In this document: piece by piece, positions 37,376 through 46,994 of the stretch
Layout of the letters: every line of letters starts with the position of its first letter
Position numbering within the stretch: the first letter of the stretch is position 1
From: Cellulomonas marina
Lineage (GTDB): Bacteria; Actinomycetota; Actinomycetes; Actinomycetales; Cellulomonadaceae
Length of the DNA stretch: 64,000 bases
Assembly: GCF_900111925.1 (NCBI RefSeq)
Contig: NZ_FOKA01000014.1
Span: forward strand, 1-64,000
Direction of reading: 5' to 3'
The notes under the pieces: generated by a model
Told to the model about the DNA's origin: nothing
Databases searched by the model: none
Seen by the model: the letters and a program-made list of their open reading frames with translations, nothing else
Position numbers and translations under genes: made by a program

Positions 37376-38863
37376 GTGACCGGACTGCTGCCCCGCACGC
37401 CCCGCCCGCCCGTCGGCGAGGGGGGCGCGCCGCGGCGCCGGCGCGTGCTCGACGCCGCCCTGCCCGCGGCCCTGCGCGGGGGATCGAGCAGGGCCCCGGG
37501 CAGGGGACGTGGCGGGGTACCGCGCGCGGGGTCCCGCCCGGATCCGGTGGGTGGCGCGGCGCCGCTCGTGCTCACCGGGGCCGTCGTCGCCGCGCAGGCC
37601 GTGCTGCTCTCGCTGCTGTCCCTCGTGCTGCCGGCCATGGCGGCCTTCGTGGCGACGTCCGCCGACCCGACGAACGAGGGCGTCGGCTGGGGCCGCGCCG
37701 CCGGCGTGGGGGCGGCGCTGTGGCTGCTCGGTCACGGCGTCCCCGCGACGGTGGCCGGTGCGCCGGTCACGCTCGTGCCGCTCGGCGTCACGGCCCTCGC
37801 CGTGTTCGCCGGGTGGGCCTCCGCGCGCCGGTCCGGGACGCCGCGCGTGCCGGCCTGGGCCGCCGGCGTGGCGACCTACGTCGCCCTGGCCCTCGTCGTC
37901 GCGCTCGCCGCCGGCGTGCGGGGCGGTGGGCTGCTCACGGCCGCCGTCGGGGCCGCCGTCGTGGGCGGTCTGGGGACCGGGCTCGGGCTGCTGGCCCGGC
38001 CGGAGCGCTCGGGGCTGCCGTGGCGCGTGCGGGCGGGGCTGGCGCGGCTGCCGGGGCCCGTGGCGGTGGGTGCGGCCGCCGGGGCGCTGGTCGCGGCGGT
38101 GCTCGTGCTCGCCGCCGTCGTGCTCACCGTCGTCGGGATCGTGGCGGGCACTGCCACCGTGTCGGACGTCGTCGACGCCCTGCGCATGGACGTCGTCGGG
38201 GGTGCGGTCCTCGGCGTCGCGCAGCTCGGCTGGCTGCCGGACCTCGTCGTCTGGAACCTCGCGTGGCTGGCGGGGCCGGGGTTCGTCGTGGGGGAGGGCA
38301 CGCGGTTCGCCGTCGGCGGCACGGTGACCGGGCCCCTGCCGGCGGTGCCGCTGCTGGGCGCGCTGCCGACGACAGACCTCGGCGCGCGCGGCACGCTGCT
38401 GTCCGCGGCCCTGCTGCTGGCCGTCGGGGCACTGGCCGGCTGGTACCTCCACCGTCGCCTGGACGTGGTCCGGGCCCGGGACGTCCTCGTGGCGGTCGGC
38501 ACCACCGCCGCGGTCGCCGGCGTGCTCGTCGCCGGGCTGGTGCGGGCGGCCGCCGGGGGGATCGGGCCCGGGCGCATGGCCGTCGTCGGCGGGTCGTGGT
38601 GGGCGGTCGGCGGGTGCGTGGCGCTGGGGGCCCTCGTCGGCGCCGCGCTGCTCGCCCTGCCGGCCGAGCCCCGCGTCCGCTCGGCGGTGCGCGCGGTGTC
38701 GGCGAGGACGGCCGCCGCCGTCCGCGACCGCGCACCGGTCGCGGTTCGGCCCTCGACGCCCGACGAGGACGTCGCCCCCCGCGGCGCGGCCGTCACGGAG
38801 CCGGTCCCGGTCGTCGACGCCGGTCCGCGCACGGAGGCCGAGGGGTCCGAGCGTCAACGGTGA
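37376..38863 (+). CDS. DUF6350 family polytopic membrane protein
   Basis: A 495-residue protein with about ten helices from residue ~60 to ~440, basic head and polar tail. The pattern [34 protein letters not shown] and the loop IVWNL-like DLVVWNLAWLAGPGFVVGEGT are characteristic of the actinobacterial DUF6350 (PerM-like) family found beside sucCD and purN/purH. Function unknown. GTG 37376 is 6 nt after GACGAT, a leaderless arrangement. Confidence 0.8.
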   Translation: MTGLLPRTPRPPVGEGGAPRRRRVLDAALPAALRGGSSRAPGRGRGGVPRAGSRPDPVGGAAPLVLTGAVVAAQAVLLSLLSLVLPAMAAFVATSADPTNEGVGWGRAAGVGAALWLLGHGVPATVAGAPVTLVPLGVTALAVFAGWASARRSGTPRVPAWAAGVATYVALALVVALAAGVRGGGLLTAAVGAAVVGGLGTGLGLLARPERSGLPWRVRAGLARLPGPVAVGAAAGALVAAVLVLAAVVLTVVGIVAGTATVSDVVDALRMDVVGGAVLGVAQLGWLPDLVVWNLAWLAGPGFVVGEGTRFAVGGTVTGPLPAVPLLGALPTTDLGARGTLLSAALLLAVGALAGWYLHRRLDVVRARDVLVAVGTTAAVAGVLVAGLVRAAAGGIGPGRMAVVGGSWWAVGGCVALGALVGAALLALPAEPRVRSAVRAVSARTAAAVRDRAPVAVRPSTPDEDVAPRGAAVTEPVPVVDAGPRTEAEGSERQR

Positions 38864-38883
38864 CGGCCGGGCCCCACGCGGGG

Positions 38884-39582
38884 TCAGGGGGTCGGGGTGC
38901 CGCGCAGGCCCATCTCCTCGAGCCGGTCCTGGTAGGCCTGGGTGCACCGCTGCTGCGCGGTGACGGTGACCGCGCGCTCCTGGCAGTCCTGGAGCTGCTG
39001 GCGGACCGGCCACAGCAGGAGCGTGGAGGAGGAGGCGACCGTCCAGAGCGTGGCGACGACGACGAGGACCACCGCGCTCGTCGCGAAGGGCGAGCGGGCG
39101 GAGCCGCCCTGCGCCCGACCGGTTCGGGCGGCGCGCACGGCGAGCACGATGCTCGCGATCACGAGGAGCACGCCCACCGCCGGCCAGGGCAGGGGCGCCA
39201 TGGAGGCCAGCAGCCCCGCGAGGAAGATGAACGTGGCGCGCCGCACCTGCCGGGCGACCTGCCGGTGGCGCTCGAGCTCCTCCGGGCCGGGCGGGCGGCG
39301 GTCCTGCGGGGCCGGCCCCGGCGCCCCCGTCGGCCGGGCCGTCGCGCCGTGGTGCCCGGCGGTCGGTCCGACGATCGGTCCGGCGGCTCCGCCGGCCGGA
39401 CGCGCGCCGCGGCCGTCACCCTGCCCGCCGACCTGCCCGCCGACCTGCCCGCCGACCTGCCCGCCGTCGTCACCGCCACCCTGACCACCACCGGCGCCGC
39501 CACCCCCGCCGGGACCGGCCGCGGGCGGCCGTCCCGCGGGCGGCGCGCTGCGCGGTCCAGGCGGGGCGTAGGGGTTGCTCAC
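38884..39582 (-). CDS. Pro/Gly-rich membrane protein with two or three helices
   Basis: A 232-residue protein. The first ~115 residues are disordered and Gly/Pro-rich, containing a (GGQV)n repeat; then come helices at about 122-140, 141-155 and 175-195 and a polar C-terminal segment with two Cys. The layout recalls DUF4190-type proteins of actinomycetes, but I cannot confirm the family. GTG 39582 is exactly 6 nt after GATGAT, so it is leaderless and divergent from purN. Confidence 0.65.
   Translation of the reverse strand: MSNPYAPPGPRSAPPAGRPPAAGPGGGGGAGGGQGGGDDGGQVGGQVGGQVGGQGDGRGARPAGGAAGPIVGPTAGHHGATARPTGAPGPAPQDRRPPGPEELERHRQVARQVRRATFIFLAGLLASMAPLPWPAVGVLLVIASIVLAVRAARTGRAQGGSARSPFATSAVVLVVVATLWTVASSSTLLLWPVRQQLQDCQERAVTVTAQQRCTQAYQDRLEEMGLRGTPTP
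39421..39466. repeat. 12-bp in-frame tandem repeat coding (GGQV)n
   Basis: Three perfect copies of CTGCCCGCCGAC and one partial, inside the coding region of the Pro/Gly-rich membrane protein. Confidence 0.85.
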
Positions 39583-39644
39583 CGGCCCATCATCCCGCAG
39601 CCGGAACGGGGTGGACGGTCGGCGCCCGGTGCGGGGACGGTCGC

Positions 39645-39650
39645 TAGGGT
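39645..39650 (+). promoter_or_regulatory. -10 box (TAGGGT) of purN
   Basis: TAGGGT with 7 nt to GTG 39658; leaderless. Confidence 0.5.
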
Positions 39651-39657
39651 CGGCGTC

Positions 39658-40314
39658 GTGAGCACAGCACCGTCCCCGCCCGGTCCCGCCCGGGCCCCGC
39701 GCCGCGCGTCCGGGCGGCTGGTCGTCCTGGCCTCGGGCGGCGGGAGCACGCTGGCGGCGCTGCTCGCGGCCCACGACGACCCCGCCTTCGGCGCGCGCGT
39801 CGTCGGCGTCGTCACGGACCGGGCCGGTGCCGGCGCCCTGGACCACGCCCGGGCCGCCGGGGTCCCGACGGCCGTCGTCGCCCCCGCCGACTTCCCGGAC
39901 CGGGCCGCGTGGGACGAGGGGCTCGCGCAGGCCGTCGCGGTGTTCACCCCCGACCTGGTCGTGAGCGCGGGGTTCATGCGGATCCTCGGCGCGGGCTTCC
40001 TCGCGCGGTTCGGCGGGCGGACGGTCAACAGCCACCCCGCGCTGCTGCCCGCGTTCCCGGGCGCCCACGCGGTGCGCGACGCGCTGCACCACGGCGTGCG
40101 GGTCACCGGGTGCACGCTGCACGTGGTCGACGCCGGCGTCGACACCGGCCCCGTCGTCGCCCAGGTCGCGGTCCCCGTGCTCGACGACGACGACGAGGCG
40201 ACGCTGCACGAGCGCATCAAGGTCGCCGAGCGGGAGCAGCTGGTGGCCACCGTGGGGCGCATCGTGCGGGAGGGCATGCACGTGGACGGCCGGCGGGTCC
40301 GCCTCGGCGGGTAG
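39658..40314 (+). CDS. purN: Phosphoribosylglycinamide formyltransferase
   Basis: A 218-residue enzyme. Transfers formyl from 10-formyl-THF to GAR in purine synthesis step 3. Seen: N-terminal [16 protein letters not shown] phosphate-binding loop after a ~20-residue head, [27 protein letters not shown] with the catalytic Asn and His, and the DTGPVV-like [11 protein letters not shown] with catalytic Asp. GTG 39658 is set by the leaderless -10 box. Its TAG stop is part of the -10 box for the purH leader. Confidence 0.95.
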   Translation: MSTAPSPPGPARAPRRASGRLVVLASGGGSTLAALLAAHDDPAFGARVVGVVTDRAGAGALDHARAAGVPTAVVAPADFPDRAAWDEGLAQAVAVFTPDLVVSAGFMRILGAGFLARFGGRTVNSHPALLPAFPGAHAVRDALHHGVRVTGCTLHVVDAGVDTGPVVAQVAVPVLDDDDEATLHERIKVAEREQLVATVGRIVREGMHVDGRRVRLGG

Positions 40315-40317
40315 CAT
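40312..40317 (+). promoter_or_regulatory. -10 box (TAGCAT) of the ZTP riboswitch-purH transcript
   Basis: TAGCAT overlaps the purN stop codon (TAG 40312-40314). Transcription would begin at about 40324, just at the riboswitch 5' end. Confidence 0.55.
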
Positions 40318-40323
40318 CGTCGG

Positions 40324-40424
40324 CGACCGTGACTGGCGCCGCCCGCAGGGGCGAGGGGTGGAAGCGACCACCGGGGAGCGGTCGGCTGTGCCGATGTCCG
40401 CGCACCGTACGCCTGGGTGCCCGG
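40324..40424 (+). promoter_or_regulatory. ZTP (ZMP) riboswitch, purH leader
   Basis: The leader contains the pfl/ZTP signature blocks in order: GTGACTGGCG, GAGGGGTGG, ACCACCGGGGAGCG and, after a variable stem, CGCCTGGG, which forms the pseudoknot. It binds ZMP/ZTP, which build up when 10-formyl-THF is short. Downstream, CCGGGTC (40421-40427) can pair with GACCCGG (40449-40455), next to the purH ribosome binding site, suggesting translational control. Confidence 0.93.
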
Positions 40425-40462
40425 GTCCGTCCCGCGGTACCCGCGTCCGACCCGGAGGTCCC

Positions 40463-42094
40463 ATGTCGCACGTCCTGCCCCCGCTGCCCGCCGTCGCCGA
40501 CCCGTCGGCTGCGAGCACGCGCCGCCCGCTGCGCCGGGCGCTCGTCTCCGTCTACGACAAGACGGGCCTGGAGGACCTGGCCCGCGCGCTGCACGCCGCC
40601 GGCGTCGAGCTCGTGTCCACGGGCTCCACGGCCGGGACCATCGCCGCGGCGGGCGTGCCCGTCACCCGCGTCGAGGACGTGACGGGCTTCCCCGAGTGCC
40701 TCGACGGCCGGGTCAAGACGCTGCACCCGCGCGTGCACGCGGGGATCCTCGCCGACACCCGGCGGCCGGAGCACCTGGCGCAGCTCGAGGGGCTCGGCGT
40801 GGCGCCGTTCGACCTCGTCGTCGTCAACCTGTACCCGTTCGCGGCGACCGTGGCGTCCGGTGCCACCGCCGACGAGTGCGTCGAGCTCATCGACATCGGC
40901 GGGCCGTCGATGGTGCGCGCGGCGGCCAAGAACCACCCGTCGGTGGCCGTCGTCGTCGAGCCCGCGCGCTACGCGCAGGTCGCCGCCGCGGCGCAGGGCG
41001 GCGGCTTCACGCTGGCGGAGCGGCGCCGGCTCGCCGCGGCGGCGTTCGCCCACACCGCCGACTACGACGTGACGGTCGCGTCCTGGTTCGCCGCGGAGCA
41101 CGCGCCCGACGAGACCGCGGAGCGCACGGCGTTCCCCGCCTTCGCCGGGCAGACCTGGACGCGTGGTCACGTGCTGCGCTACGGCGAGAACCCGCACCAG
41201 GCCGCCGCGCTGTACCTCGACGAGAACGGCGCCGCGGGCCGCGGCCTGGCCGGCGCGCAGGTGCTGCACGGCAAGGAGATGAGCTTCAACAACTACGTCG
41301 ACGCGGACGCGGCCTGGCGCGCGGCCCACGACCACGACGCGCCGGCCGTCGCGATCATCAAGCACGCCAACCCCTGCGGCATCGCCGTGGGCGCGGACGT
41401 GGCCGACGCGCACGCCAAGGCGCACGCCTGCGACCCGGTGTCGGCGTTCGGCGGCGTCATCGCGACGAACCGCACGCTGACCGCCGCCGCTGCCGAGCAG
41501 ATCGCCCCCGTCTTCACGGAGGTCGTCGTCGCGCCGGACTTCGAGCCCGCCGCCCTCGAGGTGCTGCAGCGCAAGAAGAACGTCCGCCTGCTGCGCGTGA
41601 CCCCCCCGGAGGACACGACGCTCGACCAGCGGCACATCACCGGCGGCGCGCTGGTGCAGCGGCTCGACGCCGTCGACGCGCCGGGCGACGACCCCGCGTC
41701 GTGGACCCTGGCGACGGGGGAGGCCGCCGACGAGTCGACGCTCGCCGACCTGGTCTTCGCCTGGCGGGCGGTGCGTGCCGTGAAGTCCAACGCGATCCTG
41801 CTGGCGCGTGACGGGGCCTCGGTCGGCGTCGGCATGGGCCAGGTGAACCGCGTCGACTCCTGCCGGCTGGCCGTCGAGCGGGCGAACACGGGGGACGTCG
41901 AGCGCGCCCGCGGGGCCGTGGCCGCCTCCGACGCGTTCTTCCCCTTCGCGGACGGGGCGCAGGTGCTGATCGACGCCGGGGTGCGGGCGATCGTGCAGCC
42001 GGGCGGCTCCGTGCGCGACGAGGAGGTCGTCGCCGCGGCCGCCGCCGCCGGCGTGACGATGTACCTGACGGGCACGCGGCACTTCGCGCACTGA
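40463..42094 (+). CDS. purH: AICAR transformylase / IMP cyclohydrolase
   Basis: A 543-residue bifunctional enzyme for the last two steps of IMP synthesis, using 10-formyl-THF. N-terminal MGS-like cyclohydrolase domain ([39 protein letters not shown]), C-terminal transformylase with KHANPCG and the terminal [11 protein letters not shown] 40463 has CGGAGG 6 nt upstream. Expression is governed by the ZTP riboswitch, whose ligand ZTP derives from the substrate AICAR, so feedback is direct. Confidence 0.97.
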   Translation: MSHVLPPLPAVADPSAASTRRPLRRALVSVYDKTGLEDLARALHAAGVELVSTGSTAGTIAAAGVPVTRVEDVTGFPECLDGRVKTLHPRVHAGILADTRRPEHLAQLEGLGVAPFDLVVVNLYPFAATVASGATADECVELIDIGGPSMVRAAAKNHPSVAVVVEPARYAQVAAAAQGGGFTLAERRRLAAAAFAHTADYDVTVASWFAAEHAPDETAERTAFPAFAGQTWTRGHVLRYGENPHQAAALYLDENGAAGRGLAGAQVLHGKEMSFNNYVDADAAWRAAHDHDAPAVAIIKHANPCGIAVGADVADAHAKAHACDPVSAFGGVIATNRTLTAAAAEQIAPVFTEVVVAPDFEPAALEVLQRKKNVRLLRVTPPEDTTLDQRHITGGALVQRLDAVDAPGDDPASWTLATGEAADESTLADLVFAWRAVRAVKSNAILLARDGASVGVGMGQVNRVDSCRLAVERANTGDVERARGAVAASDAFFPFADGAQVLIDAGVRAIVQPGGSVRDEEVVAAAAAAGVTMYLTGTRHFAH

Positions 42095-42122
42095 CGGCAC
42101 GGACGCCTGCGGGACGCGCCGC

Positions 42123-43529
42123 TCAGGCGAGCAGCGCGTCCCGCAGGGGGCGGCCGGGGTCGGCCGCCGCCGCGAGGTCCACCGTGGGGAGGCCTCGGCC
42201 CCCGAGCAGGCGTCGGGCCGCCGCCACGTCGCGCGGCCGGTCGACGGTGAGGACGCCGGTGAGGACGCCGGTGAGGACGCCGGTGAGGACGCCCGACGTG
42301 CCGGGGCCGGGGGCGCCGGGCGAGGCGTCGGCGGCGACGTACAGAGCCGTCCAGCCGTCGGCGCCCGCCGGGTCGCCGCGCGGCACCACGCGGTCCGTCG
42401 GCCCCGGCTGACCCAGCAGCGCGAGCTCGTGGCCGAGCTGCGTCGAGAAGACGTACGGCACGGGATCGGGCGCCTCGGCGGGCGGGTGCGCGTCGTCGTC
42501 GCCCGTCAGGTGCGCCAGGACGGCGGCGGCCGCGACGTCCGGCCCGCGCAGGGCCGCGTCCCAGTGCCCGCCGGGCACGAGCCCGTGCCGCGCGGACCGG
42601 CGGAGCGCGACGTCGCCGACGGCCCACACGGCGGGCGCCCCTCGCGCCGCCTGACGACCGGGCGTGTCCCCACCGGGTGCGCGCCCGTCGCCCGGCAGGA
42701 CGCCGCCGACGACCACGCGGTGGTGGGCGTCGACGGGCAGCTCTCCGCGCGGGGTCCGCGGCAGGGCGTCGCCGATCCACGCCGTCGCCGGGCGCGCCCC
42801 GACGGCGACGAGCACGGTCGCGCCCGCCACGGTGCTGCCGTCGGCGAGGTCGACGCCCCCGGCGTGCACGGCGACGACCGGCGACCCCAGCAGCAGCCGC
42901 ACCCCGGCGGCGGCGTACCAGGGCGCCGTCCACGGGCCGACGACGGGACCGAGCGCGGCCGCCGGCGCGGCCCCGGCCTCGATCACGGTCACCTCGAGAC
43001 CGGCCGCGGCGGCGACCCCGGCCACCTCCGCGCCGATCCACCCCGCCCCGACGACGACGAGCGGGCCGCCCCGGCCGAGCGCCTCACGGAGGCGGCGGGC
43101 GTCGTCGAGCGTGTGCAGCGTCAGCGCCGACTCCCAGCCCGGAGGACGGACCGCCACCGAGCCGGTGGCGACGACGAGCGCGTCGGCGGGGGCGTCACCT
43201 GCGTCGGTCCGGACGACGACGCCCCCGTCGGGGTCCACGAGGAGCCCCCGGGCGGCACGACCGGTGTCGACGCGGTCGGCGAGGGCGTGCAGGTCGTGTC
43301 CCAGCTCGTCGGCGAGCCAGGCGGGCTCGGGGCGGTCGAGCAGGTGCTTGGACAGCGGCGGCCGGTCGTACGGCGCCCACGGCTCCCCGCCCAGCACGTG
43401 CACCTGCCCGTCGAAGCCGCGCTCGCGCAGGGCTGCCACGGTGCGCAGGCCCGCGAGTCCCGCCCCGACCACGACGACCCGCCCTCCCGGGCCGGCGGGC
43501 GGCACGGGCGGCGGCAGGCGGGACGGCAC
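42123..43529 (-). CDS. NAD(P)/FAD-dependent oxidoreductase (ferredoxin-reductase-like)
   Basis: A 468-residue flavoprotein. FAD Rossmann motif VVVVGAGLAGLRTVAALRE near residue 16, the PYDRPPLSK segment typical of rubredoxin/ferredoxin reductases, and a second NAD(P) motif VVVGAGWIGAEVAG near 150. A reductase-type C-terminal domain follows, interrupted by an Ala/Gly-rich insertion and a (GVLT)n repeat. Electron acceptor unknown; no ferredoxin gene is nearby. GTG 43529 is 8 nt after TAGTCT. It is divergent from the DUF3017 gene. Confidence 0.85.
   Translation of the reverse strand: MPSRLPPPVPPAGPGGRVVVVGAGLAGLRTVAALRERGFDGQVHVLGGEPWAPYDRPPLSKHLLDRPEPAWLADELGHDLHALADRVDTGRAARGLLVDPDGGVVVRTDAGDAPADALVVATGSVAVRPPGWESALTLHTLDDARRLREALGRGGPLVVVGAGWIGAEVAGVAAAAGLEVTVIEAGAAPAAALGPVVGPWTAPWYAAAGVRLLLGSPVVAVHAGGVDLADGSTVAGATVLVAVGARPATAWIGDALPRTPRGELPVDAHHRVVVGGVLPGDGRAPGGDTPGRQAARGAPAVWAVGDVALRRSARHGLVPGGHWDAALRGPDVAAAAVLAHLTGDDDAHPPAEAPDPVPYVFSTQLGHELALLGQPGPTDRVVPRGDPAGADGWTALYVAADASPGAPGPGTSGVLTGVLTGVLTGVLTVDRPRDVAAARRLLGGRGLPTVDLAAAADPGRPLRDALLA
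42246..42293. repeat. 12-bp in-frame tandem repeat coding (GVLT)n
   Basis: Four perfect copies of GGTGAGGACGCC near the 3' end of the oxidoreductase gene. Confidence 0.85.
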
Positions 43530-43537
43530 GACCGGCG

Positions 43538-43543
43538 AGACTA
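43538..43543 (-). promoter_or_regulatory. -10 box (TAGTCT) of the oxidoreductase gene
   Basis: Minus-strand TAGTCT with 8 nt to GTG 43529, giving a leader of at most one or two bases. Confidence 0.45.
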
Positions 43544-43587
43544 GCCGGGTGCCGCGGCCGGTGCCCGGCGTGCGGCAGGATCGCCCC

Positions 43588-44010
43588 GTGACGCCGGCGC
43601 ACCCCCTGAGCCCCCCGCCCGGGCCGCGCGCCCCCGACCCCGGGGACGCCGGCTCGTCCGACGCGGAGGTGCCTCTCGACGGGGACGGGCGGCCCGTGCC
43701 CGACCTGCGCCGCACGTCCCTGCGCGCCGCCGCGGAGGCCGCCGCCGGGCCGTCGCTGCTGTGGGTGGGCGCCGGTGTCGTCGTCGCCGTGCTGGTGGCG
43801 GTGCTCGTCGGCACGGCGGCCGGCGCCCAGGTGCTGGCCGGGGTCGCGGCGGCGGGCGGTGCAGCGCGCGCCCTGCTGCCGGCCGCGCGGGAGCCGGTGG
43901 CGGTCTCCGTGCGGTCCCGGCGCTTCGACGCGGGGGTGCTCCTCGTCGCCGCGGTGGCGCTGCTGGTGCTCGCCCGGTCGCTGCCGACGGTGCCGGGGCA
44001 GCCGGGCTGA
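43588..44010 (+). CDS. DUF3017 family membrane protein
   Basis: A 140-residue protein: Pro/Asp-rich head (1-50), two helices at about 56-75 and 80-97, then the signature REPVAVSVRSRRFDAGVLLVAAVALLVLAR with a third helix, which marks DUF3017. The gene often follows purH or folD-like genes in actinomycetes. Function unknown. GTG 43588 is 6 nt after CAGGAT, the usual leaderless spacing here. Confidence 0.8.
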   Translation: MTPAHPLSPPPGPRAPDPGDAGSSDAEVPLDGDGRPVPDLRRTSLRAAAEAAAGPSLLWVGAGVVVAVLVAVLVGTAAGAQVLAGVAAAGGAARALLPAAREPVAVSVRSRRFDAGVLLVAAVALLVLARSLPTVPGQPG

Positions 44011-44035
44011 CCGGGTACGCCGCCCGGAACGCCGT

Positions 44036-44064
44036 GAGCCCCCGTCCGTGACGGACGGGGGCTC
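44036..44064. terminator. Bidirectional terminator between DUF3017 and aquaporin genes
   Basis: GAGCCCCCGTCCG with its exact complement and a 3-nt loop (13-bp stem), between convergent stop codons. Confidence 0.8.
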
Positions 44065-44086
44065 GCGAGCGGTCGGGCGGGAGGGG

Positions 44087-45082
44087 TCAGCGGTCCTCGA
44101 CGACGAGGACGTCCTCCGTCGTCACGTACTCGTCCTTCTCCTCGAACAGGCGGTCCTCGACGGGCTGCGCGGCGAACGCGCGGTACACGAGCGCCGCGAT
44201 CGCGGCGCCGACGAGCGGGGCGACGACGAACAGCCACAGCTGCCCGAACGCCCAGCCCTCGGAGAAGATCGCCGCGGCGAGGGAGCGCGCCGGGTTGAGG
44301 CTGCCGTTGGTGACCGGGCCCGTGAGCAGCAGGAGCACGGTGAGGGACAGGCCGACGGCGAACGGGACGTGCGCGGCGTTGGCGCGGCGGTCGGTGGCGC
44401 CCAGGATGATGCCGACGAACACCGCCGTGGCGACGGCCTCGACGAGCAGCGCGATCGCCAGCGGGAACGTCACCTGGCCGTTGCTGAGCGTGCTCAGCGG
44501 CGAGTGCTCGCCGAACCCGTTGGCCACGGAGGAGAAGAAGGTGCGGGGCGTCCCGGAGCCGCTCTGGTCGACGAGCCCGGGCAGGCCGGACGGGATGGTG
44601 AGGAAGACGACCATGGCGGCCACGGCGGCGCCGAGGACCTGGGCGACCCAGTAGGGCAGGACGTCCTTCCAGGGCGTGCGCCCCGCCACGGCCGCGCCGA
44701 GGGTGACCGCCGGGTTGAAGTGCCCGCCGGAGACGTGCCCGACGGCGATGATCGCGGCGAGCGCGCCGACGCCGAACCCGAGCGCCACGACGAGGCTGCC
44801 GGCGGCGTGCGCGAAGGACGCGTAGAGGCCGATGCCGAGGCCGAGCAGGACGAGGACGAAGCTGCCGAAGGCCTCGGCGCCCGTGCGCGCCAGCAGGCCG
44901 GAGCCGGTGCTGACCACCGTGCCGGCGGGCACGACGACGCCGCCGTCGACCAGCTCGTCGTCGGTCGGCTCGTCGCCGTAGGGGTCGAGGAGGTCGTCGC
45001 CCGCGGCGGTCGCGCCCGAGGGGGCGCCGGTGCGGTCGCGGTCGTCGGGGCGCGGCGAGGGGGAGCCGGAGGGCTGGGTCAT
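44087..45082 (-). CDS. Aquaporin (MIP family channel)
   Basis: A 331-residue channel with six helices and both NPA boxes: HFNPAVTLG in loop B and [10 protein letters not shown] in loop E. An Asp/Pro-rich cytoplasmic head of ~65 residues and an acidic tail ([13 protein letters not shown]) are unusually long. Water or glycerol selectivity cannot be fixed by eye; the Arg after the second NPA is present. ATG 45082 is 6 nt after CATGCT. It is divergent from icd. Confidence 0.92.
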   Translation of the reverse strand: MTQPSGSPSPRPDDRDRTGAPSGATAAGDDLLDPYGDEPTDDELVDGGVVVPAGTVVSTGSGLLARTGAEAFGSFVLVLLGLGIGLYASFAHAAGSLVVALGFGVGALAAIIAVGHVSGGHFNPAVTLGAAVAGRTPWKDVLPYWVAQVLGAAVAAMVVFLTIPSGLPGLVDQSGSGTPRTFFSSVANGFGEHSPLSTLSNGQVTFPLAIALLVEAVATAVFVGIILGATDRRANAAHVPFAVGLSLTVLLLLTGPVTNGSLNPARSLAAAIFSEGWAFGQLWLFVVAPLVGAAIAALVYRAFAAQPVEDRLFEEKDEYVTTEDVLVVEDR

Positions 45083-45110
45083 GCGCCCAGCATGCCAGCC
45101 TCACCCGTCC

Positions 45111-45143
45111 GGGTGCCCGAGGGGTGCCCGACGGGTGCCCGAC
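45111..45143. repeat. 11-bp tandem repeat (GGGTGCCCGAC) between aquaporin gene and icd
   Basis: Copies at 45111, 45122 and 45133, with a partial fourth. It is noncoding, in the divergent promoter region, about 30 bp upstream of the aquaporin start and 50 bp before the icd -10 box. Confidence 0.65.
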
Positions 45144-45196
45144 GGGTGCGGCCGGGGTCACGCGGGCACGGGCGGCCCGGGTCTCTCGACGTCGAC

Positions 45197-45202
45197 TAGC
45201 CT
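45197..45202 (+). promoter_or_regulatory. -10 box (TAGCCT) of icd
   Basis: TAGCCT about 118 nt before the icd ATG, with the palindrome TCGACGTCGA just upstream. Predicts a leader of roughly 110 nt. Confidence 0.4.
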
Positions 45203-45320
45203 GGGAGCCGTCCGGGGGACCGGCGTGCGCCGCGAGGACGTGGCCGCGCGCGGGTGCCGAGCACCTGCGGTGCACCGGAGCGACCGGACCAACCAGACCC
45301 CCCAGGAGATAGGGACCCGC

Positions 45321-46538
45321 ATGGCGAAGATCAAGGTCGTCGGCCCGGTGGTCGAGCTCGACGGTGACGAGATGACGCGCATCATCTGGCAGTTCATCAA
45401 GGACCGGCTCATCCACCCGTACCTCGACGTCGACCTGCGGTACTTCGACCTGTCGATCCAGAACCGCGACGCCACCGACGACCAGGTGACGATCGACGCG
45501 GCGCACGCCATCAAGGAGCACGGCGTCGGCGTCAAGTGCGCCACGATCACGCCCGACGAGGCGCGCGTCGAGGAGTTCGGCCTCAAGAAGATGTGGGTCT
45601 CGCCCAACGGGACGATCCGCAACATCCTCGGCGGCGTGGTCTTCCGCGAGCCGATCATCATCTCGAACATCCCGCGCCTGGTGCCGGGCTGGAACAAGCC
45701 GATCATCATCGGGCGCCACGCCCACGGCGACCAGTACAAGGCGACGAACTTCAAGGTCCCCGGCGCCGGCACGCTGACGCTGACCTACACCCCGGCGGAC
45801 GGCTCCGAGCCGATCCACCAGGAGGTCGTCACGTACCCGGAGGCGGGCGGCGTGGCCATGGGCATGTACAACTTCAACGAGTCGATCCGCGACTTCGCGC
45901 GCGCCTCGTTCGCCTACGGCCTGCAGCGTGGCTACCCGGTCTACCTCTCGACGAAGAACACGATCCTCAAGGCCTACGACGGGGCGTTCAAGGACATCTT
46001 CGCCGAGGTGTTCGACGCCGAGTTCAAGGCCGACTTCGACGCCGCGGGCCTGACCTACGAGCACCGCCTCATCGACGACATGGTGGCCGCCGCCATGAAG
46101 TGGGAGGGCGGCTACGTCTGGGCCTGCAAGAACTACGACGGCGACGTGCAGTCCGACACCGTCGCGCAGGGCTTCGGCTCGCTCGGCCTCATGACGTCGG
46201 TCCTCATGACTCCCGACGGGAAGACCGTGGAGGCGGAGGCCGCGCACGGCACGGTCACGCGTCACTACCGCCAGCACCAGCAGGGCAAGCCCACGTCGAC
46301 GAACCCGATCGCGTCGATCTTCGCCTGGACCGGCGGCCTCAAGCACCGCGGCAAGCTCGACGGCACTCCGGAGGTCACGCAGTTCGCGGAGACCCTCGAG
46401 CAGGTCGTCGTCGAGACGGTCGAGAGCGGCAAGATGACGAAGGACCTCGCCTCCCTCGTCGGGCCGGACCAGGCCTGGCTGACGACGGAGGACTTCCTCG
46501 CAGCCCTCGACGAGAACCTCGCCGCGCGCCTGGCCTGA
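45321..46538 (+). CDS. icd: NADP-dependent isocitrate dehydrogenase (homodimeric type)
   Basis: A 405-residue enzyme converting isocitrate to 2-oxoglutarate in the TCA cycle. It starts [20 protein letters not shown] and has [32 protein letters not shown] and [10 protein letters not shown], the signature of the eukaryote-like homodimeric subfamily, not the large monomeric enzyme common in many actinomycetes. ATG 45321 follows an AGGAG at longer than usual spacing. It is alone in its transcript, with a 14-bp hairpin after the stop. Confidence 0.97.
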   Translation: MAKIKVVGPVVELDGDEMTRIIWQFIKDRLIHPYLDVDLRYFDLSIQNRDATDDQVTIDAAHAIKEHGVGVKCATITPDEARVEEFGLKKMWVSPNGTIRNILGGVVFREPIIISNIPRLVPGWNKPIIIGRHAHGDQYKATNFKVPGAGTLTLTYTPADGSEPIHQEVVTYPEAGGVAMGMYNFNESIRDFARASFAYGLQRGYPVYLSTKNTILKAYDGAFKDIFAEVFDAEFKADFDAAGLTYEHRLIDDMVAAAMKWEGGYVWACKNYDGDVQSDTVAQGFGSLGLMTSVLMTPDGKTVEAEAAHGTVTRHYRQHQQGKPTSTNPIASIFAWTGGLKHRGKLDGTPEVTQFAETLEQVVVETVESGKMTKDLASLVGPDQAWLTTEDFLAALDENLAARLA

Positions 46539-46574
46539 CGCAGCCCGGCGCCCCGCGCGCCGGCCCCTCGTCCC

Positions 46575-46606
46575 GGAGCCCCCGACCGCCCGCGGTCGGG
46601 GGCTCC
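46575..46606 (+). terminator. icd terminator hairpin
   Basis: GGAGCCCCCGACCG with its exact complement (14-bp stem), 4-nt loop, 36 bp after the icd stop. Confidence 0.8.
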
Positions 46607-46980
46607 GCCGTGTCCGCCGGACGGGGGACACGGAGGTCACGGCCGGAGACCACCTCCCCGGCGACAGGACGGCTGTTGCGTTCACCCGCTGAAGGCAGCG
46701 CTGCCCGAATCGCACCGGTGCCGTCCGTTCTGTGACCGGCGCCACGCGAGCACGCCCCCCTTCGGGCCCAGGCACCGTGACGGGACCGTGATCGTTTCGT
46801 GATGACCGCTACCCGTTCGTGGCTTGACTTCGGGTCTCGAAGCCAGCGACAGTTGACCCGCACCGGAGACGCGGTCGTCGACCGGACGGTGGGTGAGCAG
46901 GCCTGCGGGGGACGGACCCCGGTCCACAGGAACGCTCTCCGGGGGACAGGCCCGTGCGGGGTCCCCGTTCTCGAGGATGA
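46607..46980. other. Regulatory region upstream of the sugar transporter operon
   Basis: No gene seen. The region holds two dyads: GGCAGCGCTGCC (46694-46705, a perfect palindrome with the CG-centred AGCGCT core typical of LacI-family operators) and TGGCTT (46820-46825) paired with AAGCCA (46840-46845). Either may be the sugar-responsive operator. Confidence 0.5.
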
Positions 46981-46994
46981 GAAGGAGCAACATC

